A DNA stretch of 64,000 bases from Phycisphaerae bacterium (GCA_014192545.1 BJHL01000010.1:41190-105189); one strand, 5' to 3'; shown: positions 36,799 through 46,244, counted from the stretch's first letter. Numbers and translations are program-made. The notes: generated by a model from the sequence alone, not told the origin.

Positions 36799-38694
36799 TC
36801 AGTTACACGGCCCACCCGCCAGCACCGTGAAGAAATCAATCACATCTGCATCTTCAGGGAAGACTGCGTTGTTGTTGAAGTCGATATCGCAGCCGTTGAT
36901 CGCCGTGTACGGGCAATCAGCGCCAGCAAGCACGTTGAAGAAGTCGATCACATCAGCATCTTCTGGGTACACACTGTTGCGATTGAAGTCGATGCTGTCA
37001 CATGGACAACCCATGCTGCCGCAGAAGATGGGGAAAGCCGCAACGCTGCTGTACGCCACGCCGCCGGGCGCGACGGGGTCCGTGATCATCCACTGCATGT
37101 AGATCGTTTCGCCCGGTTGGAACATATCGATCGAAATCGACATTTTCTCCGTCGAAGCGCCCGCTCCCGAAACAACCTTGGGCGTGTACAAGTATTCAGG
37201 CGTAATCACGCCGCCCACAGGCATATTGCGTGAGTACATCAGTCGCGCCGTCGCACCAATACGAGCCTGGCCCAAGCCCACCCGGCACTCCGTGATGTTG
37301 ATCATCGCCGGGCTCGCCGCGATGATTTGCGGCACCACGCCGCCCGTGCCCGCAACGCCGCCGCCAATGACAACCGGCTGCTGCTCCGACCGCTCAGTGA
37401 AAAGCAAAGGCTTGTCGAACGGGAACGTGCCCGCCTGCACGCGCGGGTCAAGCAAGCCGTTGGCCATGAAGTCAACCATCGGCCCGATCATGTTCTGCGG
37501 CACCTGCGTGAACTGCATGATGGTGTCGAGATTGTCTTGGAACATGGGGGGCGCGCTGGGGTCTTGCGTGTAGAAACGCACCACATCGCCCAGCGTCGTG
37601 AACATGCCGTTGTGCATGAACGTGGCTTTGAGCTTGCTATTGCGGACAGTCGGCGTCTTGAACTTGCCGTTGTCAAACGGATTGCCCGTGGTCGTCGCAA
37701 GGCCCGGGTCTTCAGCAATCGGCCGCAAGCCGATGTTGCGGAAGTCATTCTCCATGAACAGCGGATCGCTGTGACACGTGATGCAACTGCTGGCGACAAA
37801 CTGCGCGAAACCATCTTGCTGGCGCGGCGTCAAGGCCTGATCGTTGCCCGCAGTAAACGCATCCCAAGGCGTTTGATCGCTGATCAACGTGCGCTGATAC
37901 GTCGCGATTGCAAACGCAATGCGTGTGGGCGTGATCGTCGAGTCGCCGAACGCCGCTTCGAACAGATCGCCGTAGCTGGGCTTGCTCGCAAGCACCGCCG
38001 CGACATCAGCAGGCATTTCGCTCGCCAGGTCAAGCGGCCGAACGTTCGCCAACTTGGTCGTCAAGTCGTTCCAACTCAAGCCCGCGTGCGCCATCTCCAC
38101 GCCGCTGAGCGGTGGGCCCACGGCTTGGCTTTCAAGAGCTCCGCCTTCAGAAATCACGACGGCGTTGGTCAGCGGATCGCGGAACGTGGAACTCGCACGA
38201 CCATCCCAGAAAAGATCGCTGTAATAGGCCGCGTTGATGACACCATTGGCTGTACGACCCGTGACCTGCGCCTCAAGCCCGAAGATAGCTGACGGCGAGA
38301 ACTCGTTGTTGACATCACTCTTGATGATGCCGATGGAACCCAAAATGTCATCGCTGTTGAAAGGAACCGCATCAACACCCGGATTGCGAGCCAATCGCGG
38401 ATCAGTCCCCGCACGCTCGGGAATGTGACAGGTCGCACACGCAACAACATTGCTCGTCGAGAACTGCTCATCCCAGAAGAGAATCTTGCCCAGCACACGC
38501 TTCTGCTCGGTGATGGGGTTCTCCACCGGCACTGGCACAGGCGGCAGCGAGGCATCAGCCTTCGTGCTGACATACATCGTGCCCAGCACGCAAGCGACAG
38601 CCACCGGCACGCCAATCGCAAGCCCTGCGATCACTCGCGTTGCGAACGCTTTGCGGCTATTGCCGGCCACCCGCACGACGTTGTCACTATGCAT
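36799..38694 (-). CDS. Di-haem cytochrome c peroxidase-like protein with dockerin-like tail (copy 1)
   Basis: This is a CCP/MauG-family protein of 631 residues, expected in the periplasm. The ATG at 38694 follows GGGAGAAGTGC. A signal anchor (ATRVIAGLAIGVPVAVACVLG) is followed by the paralogue-conserved stretch NPITEQKRVLGKILFWDEQ. Haem sites are C86-A-T-C-H90 and a second CITCH near residue 300; distal-region motifs TFMHNGMF and FRNIGLRPIAEDPG match the family. After a beta-type domain, the tail carries two dockerin-like units, IDFNRNSVYPEDADVIDFF and IDFNNNAVFPEDADVIDFF, each with a Gly/Cys end. Two plus-strand paralogues lie at 41-45 kb. Substrate and electron donor are unknown. Confidence 0.9.
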   Translation of the reverse strand: MHSDNVVRVAGNSRKAFATRVIAGLAIGVPVAVACVLGTMYVSTKADASLPPVPVPVENPITEQKRVLGKILFWDEQFSTSNVVACATCHIPERAGTDPRLARNPGVDAVPFNSDDILGSIGIIKSDVNNEFSPSAIFGLEAQVTGRTANGVINAAYYSDLFWDGRASSTFRDPLTNAVVISEGGALESQAVGPPLSGVEMAHAGLSWNDLTTKLANVRPLDLASEMPADVAAVLASKPSYGDLFEAAFGDSTITPTRIAFAIATYQRTLISDQTPWDAFTAGNDQALTPRQQDGFAQFVASSCITCHSDPLFMENDFRNIGLRPIAEDPGLATTTGNPFDNGKFKTPTVRNSKLKATFMHNGMFTTLGDVVRFYTQDPSAPPMFQDNLDTIMQFTQVPQNMIGPMVDFMANGLLDPRVQAGTFPFDKPLLFTERSEQQPVVIGGGVAGTGGVVPQIIAASPAMINITECRVGLGQARIGATARLMYSRNMPVGGVITPEYLYTPKVVSGAGASTEKMSISIDMFQPGETIYMQWMITDPVAPGGVAYSSVAAFPIFCGSMGCPCDSIDFNRNSVYPEDADVIDFFNVLAGADCPYTAINGCDIDFNNNAVFPEDADVIDFFTVLAGGPCN

Positions 38695-39083
38695 GCACTT
38701 CTCCCAAGTCTGTTCGAATTCGTGTCTCATTGTTCGCTCACTGATCACGTGAGGTTGCCGTTCAAGGTACGAGAACTTGAATTGGCCCGAAAACTGGCGA
38801 AAGTACTGGGATGTCAGAAATCTGCAAGCAGTCTTCAGTAGTATGCACGATGCTGAAAACTTCGCAAGTAAAATCGTATCGCTTTCACGTTATAACCCGG
38901 CTTTGGGAGCCTCTCGCGAGGGGCGAACTCGTTCCGCCGCTCTGATCAGGTTTGGTTGACGGCTGCCCCACCCTCGCCCGTCGCCCCGGCTTGACGGGAA
39001 TATGCTTGTTATTATCCACAAACCTACACGTGGCTTGGTTGCCTAGCGTGGGAGGCTCGATTTTCTCGGAGATCGCCAGCGCA
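38695..39083. other. Divergent intergenic region, 389 bp
   Basis: This gap lies between the minus-strand peroxidase-like gene and the plus-strand hydrolase. Its first half is less GC-rich than the surrounding DNA. A TTGACG at 38991-38996 could be a -35 box, with only a weak -10 candidate (TATCCA) 16 bases further. The frame of the hydrolase stays open upstream to 38952 but looks non-coding there. No RNA or repeat was recognised. Confidence 0.4.
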
Positions 39084-39953
39084 ATGACGTCCGTGCCAGC
39101 CAATACGCAAACCACGTACGAAGGCACCAACGGTGCTTCGAGCGCGAGCGCGTCGGTCGCGGCCATCGGTGCGGCTAAGCACGTTGTCGTTACTGGTCTA
39201 GCTGGCGTGCCAGTCAAGTGTGAAGTTGTCGAAATAGGCCAGCCCGCTCCCAGTGTTCCTGTGGTGTTTTTGCACGGATTAGTCGGGCTTAACGATCACT
39301 GGGAACATGTTGTGCATCGCATTAAGCACCGCGCCCGTGCCGTGCTGGTGCAAACGCCGCTGCTTGATCTCACGGGCGATGACTGCTCGATTCACGGCGC
39401 AACCGAACTGACCATTCGTCTGCTCGCGACCTACCTCAAGCAGCCCGCCGTGCTCGTAGGCAACAGCTTCGGCGGCCATATCGCCGCGAAGATGGCAATC
39501 GCTCGCCCTGATCTGGTGCGAGGCCTCGTGCTCGCCGGCGCAAGCGGCCTCATCGAAAAGAGCATGGTCAGCGATGTGCAGATTCGCCCCAGCCGGGAAT
39601 GGCTGCAGCGCAAGATCGGCGAATTGTTCTACGACCAGTCGAAAATGAACCCCGATGATGTGGAACGCGCGTACAAAGAACTGACCGACCGCGACCACGC
39701 CCGCGCCATGGTGCGACTCAGCCGAACCGCTCGCAAAAACCATCTGGGCGAAGAACTCCGCCACGTGAAGGCCCCCACGCTCATCATCTGGGGTCGACAG
39801 GACATTGTCACGCCACCCGAAGCATGCGATCAGTTTGCGAGCAAAATCGTCAACAACTCCGTAGTCTGGCTCGACAACTGCGGCCACGCCCCGATGATCG
39901 AAAAGCCCGACGAATTCGGTGCAGCGATGAACGATTTTCTAAATCGCGTGTGA
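39084..39953 (+). CDS. Alpha/beta hydrolase
   Basis: This is an alpha/beta-hydrolase of 289 residues from the ATG at 39084. The oxyanion motif is VVFLHGLVGLNDHWEH, the nucleophile elbow is VGNSFGGH, the acid is the Asp in IIWGRQDIVTP, and the catalytic His is in WLDNCGHAPMIEKP. The spacing matches the meta-cleavage hydrolase/haloperoxidase group. No signal peptide remains with this start, so it should be cytoplasmic. The substrate cannot be read from the sequence, and the neighbours (peroxidase-like proteins, a DNA glycosylase) give no pathway. Confidence 0.9.
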   Translation: MTSVPANTQTTYEGTNGASSASASVAAIGAAKHVVVTGLAGVPVKCEVVEIGQPAPSVPVVFLHGLVGLNDHWEHVVHRIKHRARAVLVQTPLLDLTGDDCSIHGATELTIRLLATYLKQPAVLVGNSFGGHIAAKMAIARPDLVRGLVLAGASGLIEKSMVSDVQIRPSREWLQRKIGELFYDQSKMNPDDVERAYKELTDRDHARAMVRLSRTARKNHLGEELRHVKAPTLIIWGRQDIVTPPEACDQFASKIVNNSVVWLDNCGHAPMIEKPDEFGAAMNDFLNRV

Positions 39954-39978
39954 TCCGCGTGTGATTGTCGGTGCCCAA

Positions 39979-40983
39979 TTACTTCATCGCCCTCGCCGCA
40001 TCACTCACAAACGTGCTGCCCACGCCATCGCGATCCCACGTCCACGCTGGGCCTTTCAGCGCCTCATATTGCGTCCAGAGTTCAAACCAGTAGCTGCGAA
40101 ACGCATCTTCTCCAAGCGGAGCAAAATGCTCGCGTACCTGCTTTGCGAGTTTCGCCGCTGACCCCTTGAAACCCAGCACGTGCTTCCCGTGCCGGGCGCT
40201 TTCAGTATCCAGCGGCAGCCGGGCATAACGCCCCAGCAACTGCATGATGTTCGCCGCGGCATACGGCCCCACGCCCGGCAGCTTCACCAAATACTTGAAC
40301 ATCGCATCATCAGGCGTCGCTGGGTCCTCAAGCCACGCCTGGTCCACGCCGCCTTTGCTGGGAGCCAACGTAAACAGCCGAGCAAGTTCGACCAATCGCA
40401 CATCGCGATAGCCAACCCGGCAACGACTCCGCAGAGTGCCCGGCCGCGTGCGTGCAAGTTGTTTGGGTGTCGGAAACGCGAACGCGCGAGTCGCCGCCGG
40501 ACCTCTGCCAGCAATCACAACCGCGCTGCCGACGACTTCGCACAATCGGCGATTCATCTGAATCGTGCCGGGCCACTGCACGTTGCAACTCGTGACGGTT
40601 TTGACCACGTCTTCAAACAAAGTCGGGCTGCGGAAGATGCGTCCGCGACCGCTGGCCGCAAATCGCGGATCGCGCTGATGAAACTGCGCGATCCGCTGGG
40701 CGGATTCGTCCAGCCGCAACATGCGCGAAACTTGGGCTCGGACGACCTCGCGCTGCGACGGCTCAAGCGAATGCGAAATAGTAATCGCGAGTCTGCCCTT
40801 CGCCCTCTGCCGAATCGCAACCAGCACCGGATCGCTCGTCGCCCCGTCGCGCAGCGAAAGCACCCGCATGAGGGTCTTCGTGCGCGGGTCCCAGACGTTT
40901 GGAGCCAGAACAAAGTACCCGTACGAGCACACATCTCTCGCGAGGACAAAGTCTTGCGGCGTTGGAAGTGTCATAACCGGCAT
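39979..40983 (-). CDS. HhH-GPD DNA glycosylase, AlkA-like
   Basis: This 334-residue protein is a helix-hairpin-helix base-excision glycosylase. The HhH motif is LVKLPGVGPYAAANIMQLLG, followed by the catalytic aspartate, Asp259, in ARLPLDTES. The lysine of bifunctional OGG1-type enzymes is not seen at the start of the HhH (sequence RCRVGYRDVR), which favours a monofunctional AlkA-like enzyme that removes alkylated bases. The N-terminal beta domain (DFVLARDVCSYGYFVLAPNVWD) fits the AlkA/OGG1 superfamily. It is convergent with the hydrolase, 25 bases apart. Confidence 0.87.
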   Translation of the reverse strand: MPVMTLPTPQDFVLARDVCSYGYFVLAPNVWDPRTKTLMRVLSLRDGATSDPVLVAIRQRAKGRLAITISHSLEPSQREVVRAQVSRMLRLDESAQRIAQFHQRDPRFAASGRGRIFRSPTLFEDVVKTVTSCNVQWPGTIQMNRRLCEVVGSAVVIAGRGPAATRAFAFPTPKQLARTRPGTLRSRCRVGYRDVRLVELARLFTLAPSKGGVDQAWLEDPATPDDAMFKYLVKLPGVGPYAAANIMQLLGRYARLPLDTESARHGKHVLGFKGSAAKLAKQVREHFAPLGEDAFRSYWFELWTQYEALKGPAWTWDRDGVGSTFVSDAARAMK

Positions 40984-41119
40984 GATCGGAAACGTACGGG
41001 GAGAAAATAATTACGGACTTCCGCAATACCTCTCAAGTTGCTCCGTTTTCCACCCATCGGGCGATTGGCCGGGCACGGATTCGTGGGTTGCCCAACTTCA
41101 TCTTTCGCGGAGAATTGCT

Positions 41120-43051
41120 ATGACGACCCAACTTGATTCCCGTTCGCCTGAATCCCGTTCGCCCCAATCTCGCAGTGCCCGTGCTGGTCGCGTGCTGGTC
41201 GCCGGTTTGGCCGTTGGCCTGCCCGTGGTCACCGCCGCACTGCTGGGCGCATCGTACTACAACAACCGCGCCGTCGCGGCTCTGCCGCCGGTGCCTGTGC
41301 CTCCCCAAAACCCAATCACCGAGAGCAAGCGCGTGCTGGGCAAAATGCTCTTTTGGGATGAGCAGATGTCCACCAGCAACGTGGTAAGCTGCGGCACCTG
41401 CCACAGCCCGGCTCGCGGCGGCAACGACCCGCGCCTTGCTCGCACCAACGGCATCGATGGCATCGCCAACAACGGCGATGACATCTTCGGCTCACCCGGC
41501 ATCATTCGCAGTGACGCTGACAACGATTTTGAGCGCGACCCTGTCTTCCTGCTCGGGCCGCAAATCACCAATCGCTCCGCCAACAGCAACATCAACTCGG
41601 CGTACGCCCCACGCCTCTTCTGGGATGGCCGGGCTGAAGGCCCATTCCTTGACCCGCAAACCGGCGCGACGGTTATTCCTAACGGCGGCGCACTGGAAAA
41701 CCAAGCCGCTGGCCCACCGCTCGACAATATCGAAATGGCCCACGCCGGCATGGACTGGGCCGCTTTGACGGCCAAACTCGCAACCGTGAAGCCCCTCGCG
41801 CTGAGCATCAACGTGCCAGCCGACATGCAAGCTGCCCGGCAAGCCAACCCCAGCTATACCGCTCTGTTCCAAGCTGCGTTCGGCGATTCGCAAATCACCG
41901 CGTCGCGCATTGCGATGGCGATTGCGACCTACCAGCGCACGCTCATCAGCGACCAGTCGCCGTTTGACTCCTTCCGCGCTGGCCAAACCAACGCGCTCAC
42001 CCCCCAGCAACAAGCCGGATTCAACGACTTCCAGCAGCGCCAGTGCGCTGCCTGCCACAGCCCCGCTCAGGACCTGATGACAGACTTCACCTTCCGCAAC
42101 ATCGGCCTGCGTCCAATTGCTGAAGATAGCGGCCGGCAAGCCATCACGGGCAACATCGCCGATCGCGGCAAGTTCAAGGTGCCCTCGCTGCGAAACGTCG
42201 CGCTCAAGACCACGTTCATGCACAATGGCCAGTTCCAAAACCTCAATCAGGTACTCGCGTTCTACGCTCGCGCAGGTGGAGCTCCGGTGCAGCAAGTGGA
42301 CAATCGCGATCCGCTCATGAACCAAGTTGTGCCGCTGCCGCCGCAAGCTTCGCAAAACATCGTGGCGTTCTTGTCGTCACTCACTGACCCGCGCGTGCAG
42401 AACCAGACCTTCCCCTTCGACCGGCCTTTGCTCTTTGCTGATCGTCCTGCGGATCGCAGCGTTGTCTTGGGCGGCGGCGTCGCTGGCAGCGGCGGCGTGG
42501 TGCCGCAAGTGCTGGTGCAGGCCCCCACCATGATCGGCAACAGCGAGTATCGCATTGGATTGACCAACGCGCTGGGCGGAGCAAGTGCTCGCCTTGCATT
42601 CTCGCGAAATGCTCCCGTCAACGGCCGCATCACGCCTGAGTGGACGCTGGACGCGAAGATGACTTCGGGCACAGGCAACGGCATCGGCGTCGCGACCGAG
42701 CACATGCCGCTGAGCTTGTTCAACGTGCAACCGGGCCAGCGCCTCTTCGTGCAATGGCTCGTGACTGACCCGGCAGCCGCTGGCGGCACCGCTCGCAGCA
42801 GCGTGGGCCAACTCACCTTCTTCTGCGGCAGCATGGGCTGCGGCTGCGACCCCATCGACTTCAATCGCAACGGCGTCTTCCCCGAAGACGCGGACGTGAT
42901 GGACTTCTTCAACGTCCTCGCCGGTGCGCCATGTCCGACGACGGACATGAGCCTGCCAGCGTGCGATATCGACTTCAACAACAACGGCGTCTTCCCCGAA
43001 GATCAAGACGTGCTGGACTTCTTCAACGTGCTTGCTGGCGGTAGCTGCTAA
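41120..43051 (+). CDS. Di-haem cytochrome c peroxidase-like protein with dockerin-like tail (copy 2)
   Basis: This paralogue of the 36.8-kb gene has 643 residues. The ATG at 41120 follows GCGGAG. An Arg/Ser-rich head (SPESRSPQSRSARAGR) precedes the signal anchor (VLVAGLAVGLPVVTAALLG). Haem sites are C91-G-T-C-H95 and CAACH later, with FRNIGLRPIAEDSGRQA and TFMHNGQF. The tail has IDFNRNGVFPEDADVMDFF and IDFNNNGVFPEDQDVLDFF, each followed by NVLAG. A strong terminator follows at 43093. Family knowledge predicts a periplasmic electron-transfer or oxidase enzyme; the tail may anchor it to a surface or complex partner. Confidence 0.92.
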   Translation: MTTQLDSRSPESRSPQSRSARAGRVLVAGLAVGLPVVTAALLGASYYNNRAVAALPPVPVPPQNPITESKRVLGKMLFWDEQMSTSNVVSCGTCHSPARGGNDPRLARTNGIDGIANNGDDIFGSPGIIRSDADNDFERDPVFLLGPQITNRSANSNINSAYAPRLFWDGRAEGPFLDPQTGATVIPNGGALENQAAGPPLDNIEMAHAGMDWAALTAKLATVKPLALSINVPADMQAARQANPSYTALFQAAFGDSQITASRIAMAIATYQRTLISDQSPFDSFRAGQTNALTPQQQAGFNDFQQRQCAACHSPAQDLMTDFTFRNIGLRPIAEDSGRQAITGNIADRGKFKVPSLRNVALKTTFMHNGQFQNLNQVLAFYARAGGAPVQQVDNRDPLMNQVVPLPPQASQNIVAFLSSLTDPRVQNQTFPFDRPLLFADRPADRSVVLGGGVAGSGGVVPQVLVQAPTMIGNSEYRIGLTNALGGASARLAFSRNAPVNGRITPEWTLDAKMTSGTGNGIGVATEHMPLSLFNVQPGQRLFVQWLVTDPAAAGGTARSSVGQLTFFCGSMGCGCDPIDFNRNGVFPEDADVMDFFNVLAGAPCPTTDMSLPACDIDFNNNGVFPEDQDVLDFFNVLAGGSC

Positions 43052-43092
43052 ACGCAAGTAGCGAGAATCGCTATTCGGATTCAGTTCGTGAG

Positions 43093-43128
43093 ACGGTCGG
43101 TTGCACGATTTGCAACCGACCGTTTTTT
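43093..43128 (+). terminator. Rho-independent terminator after peroxidase-like copy 2
   Basis: A perfect 13-bp stem (43093-43105 with 43111-43123), loop CGATT, followed by six T. It lies 41 bases after the stop codon. Confidence 0.95.
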
Positions 43129-43290
43129 CCATTACAATTACAGCCTTGCGTCTTCACTGGCGCGAGTGCAAGCACTTGACGCAGGTCACTGCGCGGCACC
43201 AAACGCAGGACTTGACAGACCTGCGATACTAATGAGCTTGGGAGTTGTACTCGATCGAGGCACAACGCACGGACGCGACGGAGCGAGCAG

Positions 43291-45210
43291 ATGCTGAAAC
43301 GAGTTGGTCTATGCCCGAATCTTGCGAACGTGCGTGGACTCTTGGCACGTGTCTCCACGTTTGGCATCGTTTGCGGCGTGCCTCTGGTAACAACGGTGCT
43401 GCTCACGGTTGCACATTTGCAGCATCGCGCCCAAGCCGCGCTGCCTGCTGTGCCTGTTCCTCCGCAGAATCCGATCACCGAGAGCAAGCGTGTCCTCGGC
43501 AAGATGCTCTTTTGGGATGAGCAAATCAGCACAAGCAATGTCGTAAGTTGCGGCACCTGTCACAACCCCAGCCGAAGCGGAACCGATCCACGCGTCGCGC
43601 GCAATCCTGGCGTCGATGCCGTGCCGTTTACCTCTGACGACATCCTGGGCTCCGCTGGCATCATTCGCAGTGACAGTGCGAACAACTTCGTGCGTGATCC
43701 GATCTTCGACGTAAGCCCGCAGATCACCATCCGTGCTGCCGCCGCGAACGTCAACGCCGCGTTCTCGCCCTTGCTGTTCTGGGATGGTCGCACGAATGGC
43801 TTGTTCGCCGATCCTGATACAGGAGCAGTGCTCATTCCATCTGGTGGCGCGCTCGAGCGACAAGCAACCTCGCCGCCGTTGAACACCGTTGAGATGGCGC
43901 ACATGAGTTGGAACTGGCCGCAACTTGTGGCGAAGCTGCAACGCGTCAAGCCGCTGGCACTGGCAACCAGCGTGCCCGCAGATGTCGAGTCCGCTCGGCA
44001 ACTGAATCCGTCGTACCCAGCGTTGTTTCAAGCCGCGTTCGGCGATTCGCAAATCACCACCGCACGAATCGCGATGGCACTGGCGACGTATCAGCGGACG
44101 CTGATCAGCAATCAGTCGCCATTTGATGCGTTTCGCGCGGGGAACGTGAACGCGCTGACGCCCCAGCAAAGGCAAGGCTTTACCGATTTTCAGGCAAGCA
44201 ACTGCGGAGTCTGCCACACCGCGTCGCAAGATCTATTCACGGATCATTCCTTCCGCAACATCGGCCTGCGCCCGATTTCAGAAGACACAGGTCGTCAGGC
44301 AATCACCGGCAATTTCAATGATCGCGGCAAATTCAAAACTCCTTCCTTGCGAAATGTCGCACTCAAAGCCAGATACATGCACACCGGTCAGTTTGACAAT
44401 CTCAACGATGTGCTCGCCTTCTACGCACGCGCGCCCGGTGCCCCGGTGCAGCAGACCGACAATCGCGATGGCGTCATGGACCTGATCCTGCCACTCACGC
44501 AGCAAGAATCACAGAACATCATCGTCTTCCTGCAGGCACTGACCGATCCTCGCGTCGCAAACGGAACCTTTCCGTTTGATCACCCGTTGCTTTTCACAGA
44601 GCGTCCGCTGGATCAAAACGTCGTACTCGGCGGCGGCGTGCCTGGCAGTGGCGGGCTGGTGCCACAAGTCATCGTGCAATCTCCATCGATGATCGGCAAC
44701 GCCGAGTATCGCATCGGATTGACCGCCGCGCTGGGAAGCACAACGGCGCGGCTGGCAGTCTCACGCACGCCGCCATCGAATGGACGCATTACGGCGGACT
44801 GGACGCTCCGCGAGAAAACGACCAGCGGCGTCGGAAGCGGCATGGGCGTCGCGACCGAGCACTGGGAACTCAACCTCGTGAACGCACAGCCCGGCGAACA
44901 ACTTTTCGTGCAGTGGCAGGTCATTGATCCCGCCGCGCCCGATGGAATCGCACTCAGCAGCGTCGCACAACTCACATTCTTCTGCGGCAGCATGGGGTGC
45001 GGCTGCGATCCGATCGATTTCAATCGCAACGATGTGTTTCCCGAGGACGCCGATGTCATCGACTTCCTCGGCGTGCTTGCGGGCGGACCTTGCACAGTCA
45101 CGGATTTGTCGCTGCCGCAATGCGACATCGACTTCAACAACAACGGCGTCTTCCCTGAAGATCAAGACGTGTTGGACTTCTTCAACGTGCTCGCCGGCGG
45201 TAGCTGCTGA
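43291..45210 (+). CDS. Di-haem cytochrome c peroxidase-like protein with dockerin-like tail (copy 3)
   Basis: The third paralogue, 639 residues, starts at the ATG preceded by GGAGCGAGCAG. Signal anchor at about 20-45, then NPITESKRVLGKMLFWDEQIS, nearly identical to copy 2. Haem sites are C87-G-T-C-H91 and CGVCH. Family motifs FRNIGLRPISEDTGRQA and RYMHTGQF follow; the residue after MH is Thr rather than Asn. Tail units are IDFNRNDVFPEDADVIDFL and IDFNNNGVFPEDQDVLDFF. It has its own upstream gap of 162 bases after the copy 2 terminator, so it is separately transcribed. Copies 2 and 3 look like a tandem duplication. Confidence 0.92.
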   Translation: MLKRVGLCPNLANVRGLLARVSTFGIVCGVPLVTTVLLTVAHLQHRAQAALPAVPVPPQNPITESKRVLGKMLFWDEQISTSNVVSCGTCHNPSRSGTDPRVARNPGVDAVPFTSDDILGSAGIIRSDSANNFVRDPIFDVSPQITIRAAAANVNAAFSPLLFWDGRTNGLFADPDTGAVLIPSGGALERQATSPPLNTVEMAHMSWNWPQLVAKLQRVKPLALATSVPADVESARQLNPSYPALFQAAFGDSQITTARIAMALATYQRTLISNQSPFDAFRAGNVNALTPQQRQGFTDFQASNCGVCHTASQDLFTDHSFRNIGLRPISEDTGRQAITGNFNDRGKFKTPSLRNVALKARYMHTGQFDNLNDVLAFYARAPGAPVQQTDNRDGVMDLILPLTQQESQNIIVFLQALTDPRVANGTFPFDHPLLFTERPLDQNVVLGGGVPGSGGLVPQVIVQSPSMIGNAEYRIGLTAALGSTTARLAVSRTPPSNGRITADWTLREKTTSGVGSGMGVATEHWELNLVNAQPGEQLFVQWQVIDPAAPDGIALSSVAQLTFFCGSMGCGCDPIDFNRNDVFPEDADVIDFLGVLAGGPCTVTDLSLPQCDIDFNNNGVFPEDQDVLDFFNVLAGGSC

Positions 45211-45213
45211 GCC

Positions 45214-45242
45214 ATAAGAACGCGAGGACGCAAGCCCTCGAA
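45214..45242 (+). repeat. Palindromic 3'-end element, copy A
   Basis: ATAAGAACGCGAGGACGC then AAGCCCTCGAA, starting three bases after the stop of peroxidase-like copy 3. The core CGAGGrC-GCAA-GCCCTCG can fold as a small hairpin. Copies B (45344) and C (48215) have the same sequence in the orientation of the minus-strand genes they end. Confidence 0.85.
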
Positions 45243-45280
45243 GAAGTGACGAAGTAACGAAGTGACTGAGTGACGAAGTG
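45243..45280 (+). repeat. 8-bp tandem array GAAGTGAC
   Basis: Units GAAGTGAC, GAAGTAAC, GAAGTGAC, TGAGTGAC and a partial GAAGTG run in register, between element A and the terminator stem. This is the reverse complement of the GTCACTTC-type units at 59.4, 60.0 and 62.3 kb. Confidence 0.85.
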
Positions 45281-45312
45281 AAAGGCCCTTACGTGCGTGC
45301 GAGGGCCTTTTT
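45281..45312 (+). terminator. Rho-independent terminator after peroxidase-like copy 3
   Basis: AAAGGCCCT (45281-45289) pairs perfectly with AGGGCCTTT (45302-45310), with T residues from the stem end onward. A-rich bases on the other side may allow it to act for scoA on the minus strand as well. Confidence 0.85.
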
Positions 45313-45343
45313 GATTTATGCCGTCGATTGAGTGAATCAGATT

Positions 45344-45371
45344 TTCGAGGGCTTGCGCCCTCGTGTTCTTA
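45344..45371 (-). repeat. Palindromic 3'-end element, copy B, on the scoA stop codon
   Basis: Read on the minus strand it is TAAGAACACGAGGGCGC then AAGCCCTCGAA, where TAA is the stop codon of scoA itself. It is the inverted counterpart of copy A; the two are about 100 bases apart and could pair over 27 bases with two mismatches. Confidence 0.87.
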
Positions 45372-46199
45372 TTGGGCGTAGGCACTCACCGTGCGTTGCT
45401 CAATTCGCTTCACGCTGCGTGTGCAAATAATCGCATTCACATAGCTGCCAGGCGTATGAATGTCGTCCGGTTCCATGCTACCCACCGGCACCAGTTCATC
45501 AACTTCCGCAAGCACCACGTGAGCCGCCGTTGCCATCATCGGGTTGAAGTTGCGGGCCGTTGCGTGATATCGCAGGTTGCCGAATGCGTCGCCTCGCTGC
45601 GCCTTGACCAGTGCCAGATCGGCAAACAGACCCGTCTCCATCACATACTCGCGCGGCTGGCCGGTTTGAGCTTGCCGCGCGAGCGAACCGGCAGGCTCTT
45701 TGTCCGTCCACGCCCGGCCTGCAAAACCGTTGCCCGGAATCGTCGTGCCGCACGTGCCTTCGGTGGGCTTGAGGAACTGGCGAGTCTCTTTGCCATCGGC
45801 AACAATCGTGCCCGCGCCAGTCGCCGTAAAGAACGCCGGAATGCCCGCGCCGCCCGCGCGAATCCGTTCCGCGAGCGTGCCCTGCGGATTGAACTCCACT
45901 TCAAGCTCGCCGCTGAGGAATTGCTTCTCAAACGTCGCATTCTCGCCGACATAGCTCGAAATCATCTTGCGAATCTGCCGAGTTTGCAGCAGCAGGCCCA
46001 GGCCCCAATCGTCCACGCCCGCGTTGTTGCTGATGCACGTGATGTGCTTCACGCCCGTGTCGCGCAGCGCGACGATCAGACTCTCGGGAATGCCGCACAG
46101 TCCAAAGCCGCCCACCATAACGGTCATGCCGTCGCGGATGACGCCTTGGGTCTGGAGCTTGGCGAAAACTTCACCGGCGGATGGGGCAGATTTGGACAT
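45369..46199 (-). CDS. scoA: 3-oxoacid CoA-transferase, A subunit
   Basis: This is the alpha subunit of a succinyl-CoA:3-oxoacid (acetoacetate) CoA-transferase. Family motifs are GMTVMVGGFGLCGIPESLI, the oxyanion-loop-type ISNNAGVDDWGLG, and GTIVADGKETRQF. The 276 residues exceed the usual 230-240; an insertion near 150-190 (LKPTEGTCGTTIPGNGFAG to SLARQAQTGQPREY) explains this. The B subunit, which carries the catalytic glutamate, is not adjacent on either side, so the enzyme must be completed from elsewhere. Cytoplasmic ketone-body or short-chain acyl metabolism is expected. Confidence 0.9.
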   Translation of the reverse strand: MSKSAPSAGEVFAKLQTQGVIRDGMTVMVGGFGLCGIPESLIVALRDTGVKHITCISNNAGVDDWGLGLLLQTRQIRKMISSYVGENATFEKQFLSGELEVEFNPQGTLAERIRAGGAGIPAFFTATGAGTIVADGKETRQFLKPTEGTCGTTIPGNGFAGRAWTDKEPAGSLARQAQTGQPREYVMETGLFADLALVKAQRGDAFGNLRYHATARNFNPMMATAAHVVLAEVDELVPVGSMEPDDIHTPGSYVNAIICTRSVKRIEQRTVSAYAQ

Positions 46200-46244
46200 G
46201 GGGGAAATGTAGGGAGTTTGGGCGGAGGTGGTGGCAGTGGACTG

